A stretch of 64,000 nt of DNA from positions 620,001 to 684,000 of the forward strand of contig BROI01000018.1 in the NCBI GenBank assembly GCA_027923505.1. Reading direction: 5' to 3'. This document shows positions 9,490-18,668 of the stretch, piece by piece; within the stretch, counting starts at the first letter, position 1, and each line of letters opens with the position of its first letter. Origin of the DNA: Mayamaea pseudoterrestris. Its lineage: Eukaryota; Bacillariophyta; Bacillariophyceae; Sellaphorales; Sellaphoraceae. A program made the position numbers and the translations under genes. Under the pieces are notes generated by a model that saw only the letters and a program-made list of their open reading frames with translations, was not told the origin of the DNA and did no database searches.

Positions 9490-9633
9490 GGCTGCAACTG
9501 GTCATCTCAAAGCAACAGATCTTTGGACAGGCTGCTGAAACGTAACGTGGCCTGCCATCGTCTCTTGCCTCAAGCGCGTTGATTGAATAGCGCGGCGACG
9601 ACCATCAAAGATACCGTTTGCGCTTAAGTCACG

Positions 9634-9908
9634 CTGACGCAGTTTTCACTGGCACTCGTTTCATACTATAGCCTAATGACGCAGTTTTCACTGGCACTCG
9701 TTTCGTACTATTGCCTAATGACGCAGTTTTCACTGGCACTCGTTTCATATGAGCATTGAAACGAGTGCCAGTGAAAACTGCGTCATTAGGCAATATTATG
9801 AAACGAGTGCCAGTGAAAACTGCGTCATAAGGCTATAGTATAAAACGAGTGCCAGTGAAAACTGCGTCATCAGACAATAGTAAGAAACAAGAGCCAGTGA
9901 AAACTGTG
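9634..9908. repeat. 42-bp repeat array 2, inverted (3 + 4 units)
   Basis: Three units in the - orientation (9634 to about 9747) face four units in the + orientation (from about 9757 to 9908) across a short centre TATGAGCAT. It is the same family as array 1, mostly with GCGTCA where array 1 has ACGTCA. The array ends about 110 bp before the malonyl-CoA decarboxylase start codon. Confidence 0.95.
9709..9795. repeat. perfect 39-bp inverted repeat with 9-base loop
   Basis: Arms 9709-9747 and 9757-9795 are exact reverse complements of each other; the loop is TATGAGCAT at 9748-9756. Pairing continues imperfectly into the flanking units. This is the centre of array 2 and could extrude as a cruciform or fold as a strong RNA hairpin if transcribed. 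Confidence 0.95.
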
Positions 9909-9921
9909 CGACGGATCATCA

Positions 9922-9944
9922 TGGCGCCGCACCGTGGCGCGCCA
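9922..9944. promoter_or_regulatory. GC-rich palindromic element upstream of malonyl-CoA decarboxylase
   Basis: TGGCGCC and GGCGCGCCA flank a short centre, giving TGGCGC...GCGCCA inverted ends, about 80 bp before the start codon at 10021. It resembles the other GC-rich promoter-proximal elements in the window, though more loosely. Confidence 0.3.
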
Positions 9945-10020
9945 TACCGCAGTGGTGTTTGCTTTTCCATTATCAACACAAACATCACTCCATGGGTTGA
10001 TCGTCTGCACGACCTCAATC

Positions 10021-11739
10021 ATGACCTTTACGAAACATTTTATAAACCAGCGGCAATGTCTGCCATCCTTTCATCAAGGCCATGGTAGAATACGAGTCAA
10101 AAGACTCGTTCTTTCCGCAGCATGGATTCTTTCCTCCTCGACACGACGCTCCATGGCAATCATTGCCGAAGGGAAGGGAAGAACCATCATTAGCAACTCC
10201 GGAGATGCGACTAAAACAGCAAAAGGAGTAGCAGATGCCTTGGAACAATTTACAGATTGCTTGCGGAAGCTACAGGATCCTCAAGCACGAGCAGCGAGGT
10301 TAACCAAAACATCACCGTCGTTGCAGCGTGCCACGCTGCGAAGCTTAGCGCTAGCCATTTTTGAAAACTATCCAACCCTACCGTGGTATCGCCCCGACAA
10401 GCAAGGATGGGAAAAGACACGGATTCTTCGCTTTCTAGCGGAGGATTGTACGCCATCGCACGACAAGGTTGCCGACGCTGCTCAAACATTCACAAGACGA
10501 CTCGAACATTTGCAGCAAGAATCAAAAGCATCGGAACAAGTAGATGGCCATTCTCTCCACCCAAAAAAGCCATCCATGCACGCCCTGCAGCAAGCATGTA
10601 CGCCGGAATACGAACGAGTCATTACACAATTGCTACAGATTCAAGCTGATCAGGGACTCGCCTTTTTGCTACACCTTCGACGAGACTTGCTTCATTGGAT
10701 GGCCTTTCAGCGAGAACAGCCACTACACGATCGGCAAGCCCTACGCAACTGTCAACAGCTGGACGAATATCTTGCATGTCTCTTCCAAACATGGTTTGCG
10801 CCTGGCTTGCTAAAGGTTGAACGCATTACGTATGATACAACTAGTGCCGCAATCATTGAACGCATTGCTCGCAACGAGGCCGTCCACCCAGTCCAAGATT
10901 TGGCTGATTTACGGCGACGACTGGGAGGAACGGATAGACGCGTCTTTTGCATCTTTCACCCGTTGCTCGACAAGTGTCAGCCGCTGCTGGTCCTTTACGT
11001 GGCGCTCACGGATCGCGTGCCAAACTCTATGAACGTCATTCACGATCATCCAAGTAAGCAAGTCGACAATGTGTTACGCGTCGCAACCTTTTACTCTATC
11101 AGCAACTTTGAAACGGGTTTAAAAGGCGTTGGTCTGGGCGAGTACTTGATCCATCAAGCGGTGGATTTACTGCGCACGGAGCTGCCACAATTGAAAATCT
11201 TTTGCACGCTGAGTCCGTTGCCCAAGTTTCGCAGTTGGCTGCAGGAGCGGACTGCGGCCAATGCCAGTGGAACGTTTGCTTCGTCCCACTTACTGAACGA
11301 GACAATGAGGCAAAAGCTTGCGGATGCGCTAAATGTGACTCCGGATCAATCCATTGTCGCCATGCTAGACTACTTAAGTGACAATGTGACGGCTGCAGAA
11401 GACATTGAATTGAACAATTCGCGCGACGTCGGACCACAAATGGTTGTTATACGGGATGCTTTGATGCAACTTGCGGCGCACTATCTTATCAACGAAAAGC
11501 ATCGGGAGCAGCCGCTTGATCCGGTGGCCCGCTTCCACATTGGTAATGGCGCATTGGTGCACGCCATTCGATGGGGCGCCGACAATTCTAGTCGAGGATG
11601 GAGCAATAGCTTTGGCATTATGGTCAATTACGAATACGACTTGGAATGCCTCACTGAGCATCAAGTGCAGCACGAGCAATCGCTCGTCGTACCAATGCGT
11701 GACAATGTGAGAAGCCTATTAGTCGATTCCAGCCTATAG
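10021..11739 (+). CDS. MLYCD: malonyl-CoA decarboxylase
   Basis: An intronless 572-residue protein; the open frame extends upstream but 10021 is its first ATG. The catalytic GNAT-fold half is well conserved: HPVQDLADLRRRLG, RRVFCIFHPLL, ATFYSISNFETGLKGVGLGE, the CTLSPLPKFRSWL block that carries the conserved serine region, and FHIGNGALVHAIRWGADNSS, which includes the catalytic histidine motif. The enzyme converts malonyl-CoA to acetyl-CoA and CO2, controlling malonyl-CoA levels. The N terminus (MTFTKHFINQRQCL, then RIRVKRLVLSAAW) is basic and fits a mitochondrial presequence. The C terminus is SSL, a weak variant of a peroxisomal signal, so dual location is possible but unproven. Repeat array 2 lies directly upstream. 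Confidence 0.93.
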   Translation: MTFTKHFINQRQCLPSFHQGHGRIRVKRLVLSAAWILSSSTRRSMAIIAEGKGRTIISNSGDATKTAKGVADALEQFTDCLRKLQDPQARAARLTKTSPSLQRATLRSLALAIFENYPTLPWYRPDKQGWEKTRILRFLAEDCTPSHDKVADAAQTFTRRLEHLQQESKASEQVDGHSLHPKKPSMHALQQACTPEYERVITQLLQIQADQGLAFLLHLRRDLLHWMAFQREQPLHDRQALRNCQQLDEYLACLFQTWFAPGLLKVERITYDTTSAAIIERIARNEAVHPVQDLADLRRRLGGTDRRVFCIFHPLLDKCQPLLVLYVALTDRVPNSMNVIHDHPSKQVDNVLRVATFYSISNFETGLKGVGLGEYLIHQAVDLLRTELPQLKIFCTLSPLPKFRSWLQERTAANASGTFASSHLLNETMRQKLADALNVTPDQSIVAMLDYLSDNVTAAEDIELNNSRDVGPQMVVIRDALMQLAAHYLINEKHREQPLDPVARFHIGNGALVHAIRWGADNSSRGWSNSFGIMVNYEYDLECLTEHQVQHEQSLVVPMRDNVRSLLVDSSL

Positions 11740-11932
11740 CGAAGTTTGTTCGATGAAGAATCGACAGAATGTAGCCACCAAGCTCACGCGGATTAGCTCT
11801 TATGGCCAGAAAGATCAGATTGGTCAAGCGCATCTGTCAGTACTGTACTGTAAAACCTACTACTACTGTCAGTCCATGCATAAGATAGGTTTCTAATCAC
11901 AAAATGTAGCAGCTATCGACAAAGTAGTGACA

Positions 11933-13603
11933 CTAAACGACCGCTGGCAGACTACTAGTAGGTCCACGACCGAAACCGTCGCCTTCAACTGCCCTTTCCT
12001 CGCTCTCAGCATGCGCAGCCTCGCCATTTTCACGTCCAGACGACTCCATTTGCGACTGAATTCGCGTCGACGCTTCCATTTCCGCCTCGCGCAGCAAATT
12101 GTGAAACTGCGCCGCCCGCAAGCAGCACATGAACCAAACTAAACCAGGCAGCACCATGACGGAAAGGGCGCTCTTAAAAATTTCCTCGTTCGTCATGACG
12201 TTTATGACATCATCGTCAACTGCAGTATCTGTGGGATGACTCTTGCTTGCATTGTAAGGATTACCGCCATGTGTCGCCTCATAGTCTCGCTCCTGCTCAT
12301 CCTGCATGGCTTGATCCATTCTGACCGTCAAATAATAGTTGAACAGCATCCACCCCACGCCTACCACTACCGTTCCCATCAAATAGACGCGCGCCAAGGC
12401 TAGCCGCGTTTCACTGGCAGCGCGAATACCGACGAGCGCAACGTAGACGCCAAGCAACGACAGACACAAGTCCACCAAATTGATCCAGCCCCAAGGGTTT
12501 TGTTCGAGCGGCATGTATGGATCATAACTCTCGTAACCACCATTCGTCGAACTGCTGCTGTTGTTCATTGTTGCGTTATAGTCATCGCTACTGCTGCTGC
12601 TGCCCCCTCCGCCATTATAATGATGCGCATACATGTCATCGTCCAAATTAACAAAAACGTCGTCCACTTGCATGGCTGGTGGATATCCGCTCGACGCTGC
12701 TCCCGAGTGTCGAGCCGCCGCCTCCTCCTGCGGCACACCCATAAAGATTGCCAGAAGATTTAATAGCTCCATGGTGGAAATCATGAGCAGCATGAACGAA
12801 AATAGCTTGACATTGGACTGCGCCTCCATGTATTCCACCGAGCCCAGTACCAAAATTTGTGAACGTCGCTCCGCCTCGTCGGCGTTCAATACAATCGTTG
12901 GAACGTGTGCGCCTCCGGAATTTGAATCGTCGCCATCGTCGTCGTTGCATGGCGTTCGCTGGTTTCCCTTGGCGTGACTGTCGTTACCATTGTCGCCTTC
13001 CAAAATGACGCGTGGCTTTGGAAAAAGGTGTACAATGGTATTCTCCGCATTTATTCCAGCCTGCTCCAAGGTCGAATCATCGGCCAGTAGCTTGCCTCTA
13101 TAGAAGATGCGCTGTCCGGAAACTGGAACCTTGTGGATCAGACTTCCAGCCGTCTTGAATTGAGCGACGGTCCAACTTGGATGCACTGGAATGCGAAACT
13201 TGGTCTGATGGCCGTCCAAGAGAATCAGAGTCATGGATGGAGTCGGGAGGTTTTCAATCGTTGTCTTGCTGACTTTGGCTTTGCTACCTTTCGTTGCTGT
13301 CGAAGAGGTACTAACGCTGCTCGTCATGCTTGACACGGAAGCGCCGTCTTCCTCATCCTGCGCTGCAAGTGTTTGGTAGGGACGTCGCTGCCGCCGGCCT
13401 GGAAGCGCTGACATTAATGGAGGAGCACTTACGGTAGTAGACGAATTCAAGTCAATATCATTCAATTGGTCCTCCTCGTCGCCCTCATTTGATAGTACTG
13501 GTCGATAGGACTGACGCGAAGGGTCAGAGCCTCCTGCGCCTCCTCTCCGCGTGTTGCTGTTGCTGCTGTTACTCGTGCCTGCAGTATTTCGGTTGCTGCT
13601 CAT
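11933..13603 (-). CDS. ubiquitin-like domain membrane protein
   Basis: An intronless 556-residue protein. Residues 1-120 are Ser/Asn-rich and disordered. Residues 124-196 form a ubiquitin-like domain (MTLILLDGHQTKFRIPV, then FKTAGSLIHKVPVSGQRIFY and GINAENTIVHLF) without a C-terminal Gly-Gly, so it is not conjugated. Four hydrophobic segments follow, at about 268-290 (KLFSFMLLMISTMELLNLLA), 382-405, 413-435 and 480-505, and then an acidic C-terminal tail. The layout recalls the UBL plus transmembrane proteins of ER-associated degradation (HERP, TMUB, Dsc3), but I cannot assign orthology. The gene converges on malonyl-CoA decarboxylase and diverges from the RING-H2 gene. Long Ser/Asn homopolymer runs come from triplet repeats. 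Confidence 0.75.
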   Translation of the reverse strand: MSSNRNTAGTSNSSNSNTRRGGAGGSDPSRQSYRPVLSNEGDEEDQLNDIDLNSSTTVSAPPLMSALPGRRQRRPYQTLAAQDEEDGASVSSMTSSVSTSSTATKGSKAKVSKTTIENLPTPSMTLILLDGHQTKFRIPVHPSWTVAQFKTAGSLIHKVPVSGQRIFYRGKLLADDSTLEQAGINAENTIVHLFPKPRVILEGDNGNDSHAKGNQRTPCNDDDGDDSNSGGAHVPTIVLNADEAERRSQILVLGSVEYMEAQSNVKLFSFMLLMISTMELLNLLAIFMGVPQEEAAARHSGAASSGYPPAMQVDDVFVNLDDDMYAHHYNGGGGSSSSSDDYNATMNNSSSSTNGGYESYDPYMPLEQNPWGWINLVDLCLSLLGVYVALVGIRAASETRLALARVYLMGTVVVGVGWMLFNYYLTVRMDQAMQDEQERDYEATHGGNPYNASKSHPTDTAVDDDVINVMTNEEIFKSALSVMVLPGLVWFMCCLRAAQFHNLLREAEMEASTRIQSQMESSGRENGEAAHAESEERAVEGDGFGRGPTSSLPAVV

Positions 13604-14868
13604 CTTGGGTGACGTTAATTTGTAAAAAATATTTGTAGAATATTTTGTAGCTTACTTCCGCATATATGACTGCTGAGACGTGTAGTAACGATGAACGAGA
13701 GATATAGAGAGAAGTCAATCGTCTCGAAACGCAGCGCCGCCGCCAACATCCATCATGGCCGACGAGACACGTGGTGACGTGAATGAGGCAGGTATTAACC
13801 TTCCCGCTAATAGAGCTATCGGGAGTCAAACCGTCTACACTATAAACGACAGTACATTTGTACACTTTTAAATACAGTAAGCAAGCGCGGAGGAGCAACC
13901 GACCGCGACGCGAGCGTTCGCACCAAAACTGACCGAACCGCCACTTGCCTCCAAGCTTGGATGCAACGAAAGAAAAGCATTGCTGCAAGGAACGCAACAG
14001 TGACTGTTCAAACTGAATATAGGAGACTAACAAAAAGGCTTTCTAAATGTGAGTTTATCTTTGACTTAATGGAGTGGGAAGAACAAGACTGGAGTCGTCG
14101 AAAAGTGTGGCTGCTTCACACTTCACACTTCACGCTGCAGTTTCGTAAACCGCCCTTTGTTGACGACTTTCACGCGACCTTCCATCTTTTCAACTGGTTG
14201 CCACTCTTCTTGTCTTTTTTGCTTTGCATCAAGCCGAGTGGAAAAGCAGAAGCGACAGAGGAAATTGGCTGCGGATTCTGGATCGTCAATGCGTTCGTCG
14301 TCCGTTTCTTGTTGCTTGTTGCTTGTTGCTCGAGAACTTTCGTGCCTTTTGGGCCTGCCTATGAGTTAATTCTTTCGCAGATTTCATCTTGCCATCATCC
14401 ATTCCTTCAATAACATCGTCTCAAACTCCATGGTCCAGCAGCCGCAAGGCACGAGTCGCTGGTCGTTCGCCTCTCCTCCAAATTCCGCGACCTGTTTCTG
14501 AAACCCGGAATCACGTGAACGTGTCACATCGGAACTGTTTTGTGTTTGTTGCTTTTTAATTGGCTATAAGCTGTTTCCTTGCGTCATTCATGATGGTGGT
14601 CAATAACAAGCGAGTCATTCCGATTCGTTTGGCGTCAAGCTGTCCGGCAACAGCAATGCCAAAGAACATGCCATCCTTGACACGCTTTGGCTGCTCTGCC
14701 TCCTTGCACCCAACTTGTTGATCGCTGGAAAGAGTGTCGTCGTGATCTATAATCCTGGGACTGCAACTGGAACTGCAAACGCAAGTCTGACTTGTCTCTT
14801 TTGATTCTCTTTTCCAGAGCAGAAACTACCAAGAACAAAAAGATCAGCAACATCCAATACTCTTTAGC
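13604..14868. other. 1.26-kb divergent spacer
   Basis: This is the shared upstream region of the UBL and RING-H2 genes. An ATG-opened + frame of 150 codons at 13961-14413 has no recognisable domain and looks like chance. No repeat or RNA gene was seen. Confidence 0.4.
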
Positions 14869-16314
14869 ATGGATCAACCGCAAATTCACATGCGCCGACA
14901 CAACTCGCTGCCAGCGAACCGAGGCAGTTCGAGTCTTTTGCTGCGCAACGTTTCCAATCGTTTCAATCCTCATGTTGGAACCTTTCGCCATGCGCCTCCG
15001 TGTGCAGCGGTGACGCGCGAGTTGAAGCTCACGTTTACTACGTCGAACAAAATATCTACCATGTCGAACTACAGCAGCAGCAACATTAGCAAGCATTTCT
15101 TGACTTTGAACGACAGCAAGTCTCCCTACGTTGGATCCTTTCGACATGCGCCGGCGTACTCTAACAAGTCATGGCTTGAATCGGCGCTCTGCGAGTTGCT
15201 CTTTTCGCATACGCACGGGCAAAAGGGTTTCGGCTTGTCGGATTTGCTAATGATTAGTGGGCATTTGCGTGGAGGAAGTCCCTATTGGAGGCGGCAGTCG
15301 GATGACAATGAAGGTCGTCATTCCTCGCGCTCCACCAGCGCTGTATCTTCCGTCTTGGTCAAGCTTGCCTGCTGGGTACTCTTTGGTGAGCAACCCACCA
15401 AGTCGTCGCGCATTCGCAACAAGTCGCACTCTGGATCCTTCACTGACTTTGGACGACAAGATTCAGTTTCGGATGATTCATCCATGTGCACCGATTCGGA
15501 TGATCATTCCTGCTGCACAACGCTTTCGAATGGTCCTCCAGCAAGCTCTCTTCAACCTAGCAATCAAGCATCGACATCAACAAATCTGACCCTCATTTCG
15601 AGTCAAGCGGAAGCATACTATGCGCACGCCATGGTCAGCAAGGAAACGGCCCTGACGGCTGATATTTCCGATGAGGAGGCCATTGCGAACTTGGATTATA
15701 CTGTCAGCATTACGCAAATGGATGTAGTTCGCATGATGCGCAACGCCTCGCGGCACTTGGACGTTGAATCAATTGTTCAGCTTCCAGTTGTTACCTATCA
15801 AGCGTCATTGGCAAATGGAGTTGAAGGCGACCAGCTAGAACAAGTGGTCGAGAAGGAGGAGGAAGCGGTGGAACAATTGTCTAGTACTGGAAGTTTTACA
15901 TCGGTGGCGGATGATTCCACAGCCACGCCCGAGGAAATGAGTTGGTTGCTCATTCGACGTGAGGAAGATGGCGGATCAAACAAGAAGAATGCCGCTGCGG
16001 TGACGACGGTCGCTAATGTGCAACCCAAAAGATCGCGGGAGACGAGTGATACAGATCATATTTGCGTCATTTGCCTTGAGCACTTTGTCGCCGGCGATCG
16101 TTTGCGCGTCTTGCCTTGTCATCACTCATTTCATGTTGGCTGCATTGACCGGTGGTTGTCTGGATCGAGCTCGTTTGACGACTGCATCACGAGTGGTTGT
16201 CCGACCTGCAAGAAGCGTCCCGATATGGACGAGACGAATGTCGTGGATGGAAGCGTTCCGTCGTGGGCCTTTGCGCGCATTGGAAATGCATTGGCGACGT
16301 CGCAGAGTGGATAA
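14869..16314 (+). CDS. RING-H2 E3 ubiquitin ligase
   Basis: A 481-residue protein with no obvious intron. A RING-H2 domain lies at about 397-445: [34 protein letters not shown], then a short insertion ([13 protein letters not shown]) before CPTCKKRP. The cysteine and histidine order fits an E3 ligase that recruits an E2 enzyme. The N-terminal half is Ser-rich and includes a short duplicated motif, VGTFRHAP near residue 40 and VGSFRHAP near residue 90. No transmembrane segment is clear. The divergent neighbour encodes a ubiquitin-like membrane protein; a shared ubiquitin role is possible but is only suggested by position. Confidence 0.85.
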   Translation: MDQPQIHMRRHNSLPANRGSSSLLLRNVSNRFNPHVGTFRHAPPCAAVTRELKLTFTTSNKISTMSNYSSSNISKHFLTLNDSKSPYVGSFRHAPAYSNKSWLESALCELLFSHTHGQKGFGLSDLLMISGHLRGGSPYWRRQSDDNEGRHSSRSTSAVSSVLVKLACWVLFGEQPTKSSRIRNKSHSGSFTDFGRQDSVSDDSSMCTDSDDHSCCTTLSNGPPASSLQPSNQASTSTNLTLISSQAEAYYAHAMVSKETALTADISDEEAIANLDYTVSITQMDVVRMMRNASRHLDVESIVQLPVVTYQASLANGVEGDQLEQVVEKEEEAVEQLSSTGSFTSVADDSTATPEEMSWLLIRREEDGGSNKKNAAAVTTVANVQPKRSRETSDTDHICVICLEHFVAGDRLRVLPCHHSFHVGCIDRWLSGSSSFDDCITSGCPTCKKRPDMDETNVVDGSVPSWAFARIGNALATSQSG

Positions 16315-16836
16315 TGGGGAGGAAATGGAACGAGGGCATTTGCAGTTTTAGCCAGTTTGGATTCTGCTTATTCGGCAAAAGGCACGTCGAATGGAACCAC
16401 CATCTGCATTGTATACATGTTCGAAATGCGTAAGCGCTGATTACATGCTGACATCTCACGCGCTTTGCTCTGTATGACACGAATCTATTATAGACAATGT
16501 TTTTGCACTATATATATATATATTATTCCAGCACTAACTGTACAAATGGTTGAGCGCATTCGCCTCGCATGCTCAACTACTGCTCATTCTCATCTACCGG
16601 CTCGATTTTGACGCTCCTCTGCCCTTCTGCATGTGTGATGCAGTGCTCTCTAGCCGTAAGCAATGGAACCACGCATTTATAGGTATCCACACTGTCAGAG
16701 CTTCCTCCATGAATAATTATATGCATGGTGATGTCACCGATATTTTGCCTGCTTTGCGCGATGGCATGTACGGCTGGCTATTCAGTAGACGCAAGTTCAT
16801 AGTTTGTGACATAAGTCAAAAAATTTTAATCAATAG
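16315..16836. other. convergent spacer with a TA microsatellite
   Basis: The 3' flanks of the RING-H2 and CDC123 genes. A (TA)n run lies at about 16509-16523. No gene is supported. Confidence 0.5.
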
Positions 16837-17949
16837 TTAGATCTCCTCTATGACTTCATTGTCAGAGTCATTGTTGAGTGGCTCGCAGAGTTTCATGAGT
16901 GCTTCAAACGCCTTTGGGTCACCTCCAGTAAGTGACGCAAGGTGTACGGCGTCGATTGGCGCCCGATAGCTCGCCAGAGGATCCGAGCGGACTTGCTTGT
17001 CCGTCTCGACGATTCGCATCTCTGGCATATCTGAATCCATGGCTTCCAGTTCGTCCCACGTGTATAACAAGGTATCCGTCCGTCGTCCCCAAACGTTGAA
17101 ATCAACAATCCATACTTTTTCATGCTGGTCAACGTAACAATCAAATACGTACTTCACGATAGCACCATTGGCAAATTTGCCGCAAACAATCTCGTCAAAG
17201 AATTCGACAATGAGTGAGCGAATCATGTAGGCATCGCGCTGCAGGTGTGGAAAGTGTTGTGAGTCGTGGCGCTGGCAAACGGCAACAAGCTCATTCTCCT
17301 TGACAAAACAGCGAAACTCGTGTGAAGGATACAAGTTGCACCACTTGCGCAGTGCAAGCTGGAGCTGAAAGTCATTGTTTGCGTCGCCAGTAACATCGCG
17401 CTGCTCGTCATGGCATACATCCATCAAGGCATGGTGCACATCGTAGGAACAAAAGTCGCTTGACTTGAGCAGCAAGTAAACGTCTCCAGGCGTTTGACAT
17501 TTAAGAGTTCCAGCATTCATCCATATCGAGTCCTTTGGCGAGCTCCAATTAAGTTTGGGTATGACGGATCCACCAAGTTCAGTAATCGCTGATTCAATGC
17601 GAGCGTCAAGGTCGGGAAAGGTAAAAGCGGATGGTACATTGTCCGATGAATCACCCACACTGCCGTTAACGTCAAATTCATCATCAAAGTCATTTTGATT
17701 TTGCTCAGCAGGAAGAAATGATGATGTCTTTGATCCTGCCGGAAGTCGAACGCCGTCGCTGCGAAGATAAGCTCGAAATTCCTCCGACAAGTCGATAATG
17801 ATCGTTTGTATGGTACCCTTTGTGCGTCGGAGCGAATTGCGCGGCAGTTTTGCAAAGGTTGGATACCAAGATAAAATTTGGCAGTGCAAGACTTCGTCCA
17901 ATGATGGAAGAGGACCCTCTCGTGCTGCCTCGGCTGGGTGAGGTTCCAT
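16837..17949 (-). CDS. CDC123: CDC123 (D123 family) eIF2 assembly factor
   Basis: An intronless 370-residue protein that spans the whole D123 family. Diagnostic blocks are WYPTFAKLPRNSLRRTKGTI near the N terminus, GGSVIPKLNWSSPKDSIWMN, CQTPGDVYLLLKSSDF, LRKWCNLYPSHEFRCFVKEN, LVAVCQRHDSQHFPHL, VFDCYVDQHEKVWIVDFNVW and LYTWDELEAM. CDC123 is an ATP-grasp-like protein that helps assemble the eIF2 heterotrimer, so it acts on translation initiation in the cytosol. The linker at about 75-115 is acidic and of low complexity. It sits about 110 bp from the 3' end of the prefoldin-like gene on the same strand. Confidence 0.93.
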   Translation of the reverse strand: MEPHPAEAAREGPLPSLDEVLHCQILSWYPTFAKLPRNSLRRTKGTIQTIIIDLSEEFRAYLRSDGVRLPAGSKTSSFLPAEQNQNDFDDEFDVNGSVGDSSDNVPSAFTFPDLDARIESAITELGGSVIPKLNWSSPKDSIWMNAGTLKCQTPGDVYLLLKSSDFCSYDVHHALMDVCHDEQRDVTGDANNDFQLQLALRKWCNLYPSHEFRCFVKENELVAVCQRHDSQHFPHLQRDAYMIRSLIVEFFDEIVCGKFANGAIVKYVFDCYVDQHEKVWIVDFNVWGRRTDTLLYTWDELEAMDSDMPEMRIVETDKQVRSDPLASYRAPIDAVHLASLTGGDPKAFEALMKLCEPLNNDSDNEVIEEI

Positions 17950-18061
17950 TGTGAATCTGCAATTTGTTTCTCGATGAAGGTGAATCGACCGTGGATTAAT
18001 GGCTTGACTCTAATCACTCCTCACGTTCCTCAACAACTAAGCAATATGATGTAACCTATTT

Positions 18062-18334
18062 CTACTTGTTCACGTCAAATGTAGTGGCAGGTTCCTGTTC
18101 AATGCGGTCGCGCAACTGCCGCGAAACGCGTGCTTGCGCCACGGGTCGATCCGTCAAAAAGGCAACGGCTCCCTTGGAGAGTTGCACAAAGACTTGGCCT
18201 TTGGTATTTCCCGACGTGAGTTCCTGCTGGGCGACGCGGAGCTCCTCAATGGATGGCTTGGATGGAGTCGACGAAGTAGATGATGATGATGGCATCTGGA
18301 CGATGAGTCGATCGATGGTTTTGCTTGCATGCAT
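18062..18334 (-). CDS. small prefoldin-like protein
   Basis: A 90-residue protein. After a Ser-rich stretch the segment ELRVAQQELTSGNTKGQVFV, then QLSKGAVAFLTDRPVAQ, resembles short prefoldin-type subunits: a helix, a beta hairpin with a hydrophobic FLTDR turn, and a second helix. The closest match I can name from memory is ASDURF, the prefoldin-like subunit of the PAQosome (KVYRQQQNSNIFFLADR). This assignment is tentative. A GC-rich palindromic element lies 27-42 bp upstream of the start. Confidence 0.45.
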   Translation of the reverse strand: MHASKTIDRLIVQMPSSSSTSSTPSKPSIEELRVAQQELTSGNTKGQVFVQLSKGAVAFLTDRPVAQARVSRQLRDRIEQEPATTFDVNK

Positions 18335-18360
18335 TGCTTGGTCGAGTCGTCGCGCATTGT

Positions 18361-18376
18361 GGCGCGACGGCGCGGC
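18361..18376 (-). promoter_or_regulatory. GC-rich promoter-proximal palindrome, upstream of prefoldin-like gene
   Basis: Read on the - strand this is GCCGCGCCGTCGCGCC, two bases different from the copies at 2175 and 56733 over most of its length, and about 27 bp before the start codon of the - strand gene. Confidence 0.4.
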
Positions 18377-18668
18377 GACAGTCAGTCACACTGGTTAATG
18401 AAAGCGGTTGCTGTGCTCCGAACCATGTTGAAGTGGCAATAGCATGACTCGTTATCCAGTCTCCAATGCTTTACTCCGTGACTTTCCCTTTCCACCTTTT
18501 CACTTAATGGGCGATAGTATTAATGAATAGACATGCGTAGTTGTTTGCAATTCAATGTGTTTCACGTACGATTGTCTTTTCATGCGAACCTCTTTCACGA
18601 CCCAACGCGAAACTGCGGCGCACAAGACCTCTCACACTTCCTGCAAGGAAGAGCCTGTTGCCATCATC

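Noticed and set aside
9934-10020. N-terminal extension of malonyl-CoA decarboxylase
   Set aside because: The longer frame begins with a GTG codon; the first ATG in frame is 10021.
13961-14413. 150-codon ORF between the UBL and RING-H2 genes
   Set aside because: It has an ATG but no domain or coding-like composition, and lies in a divergent promoter region.
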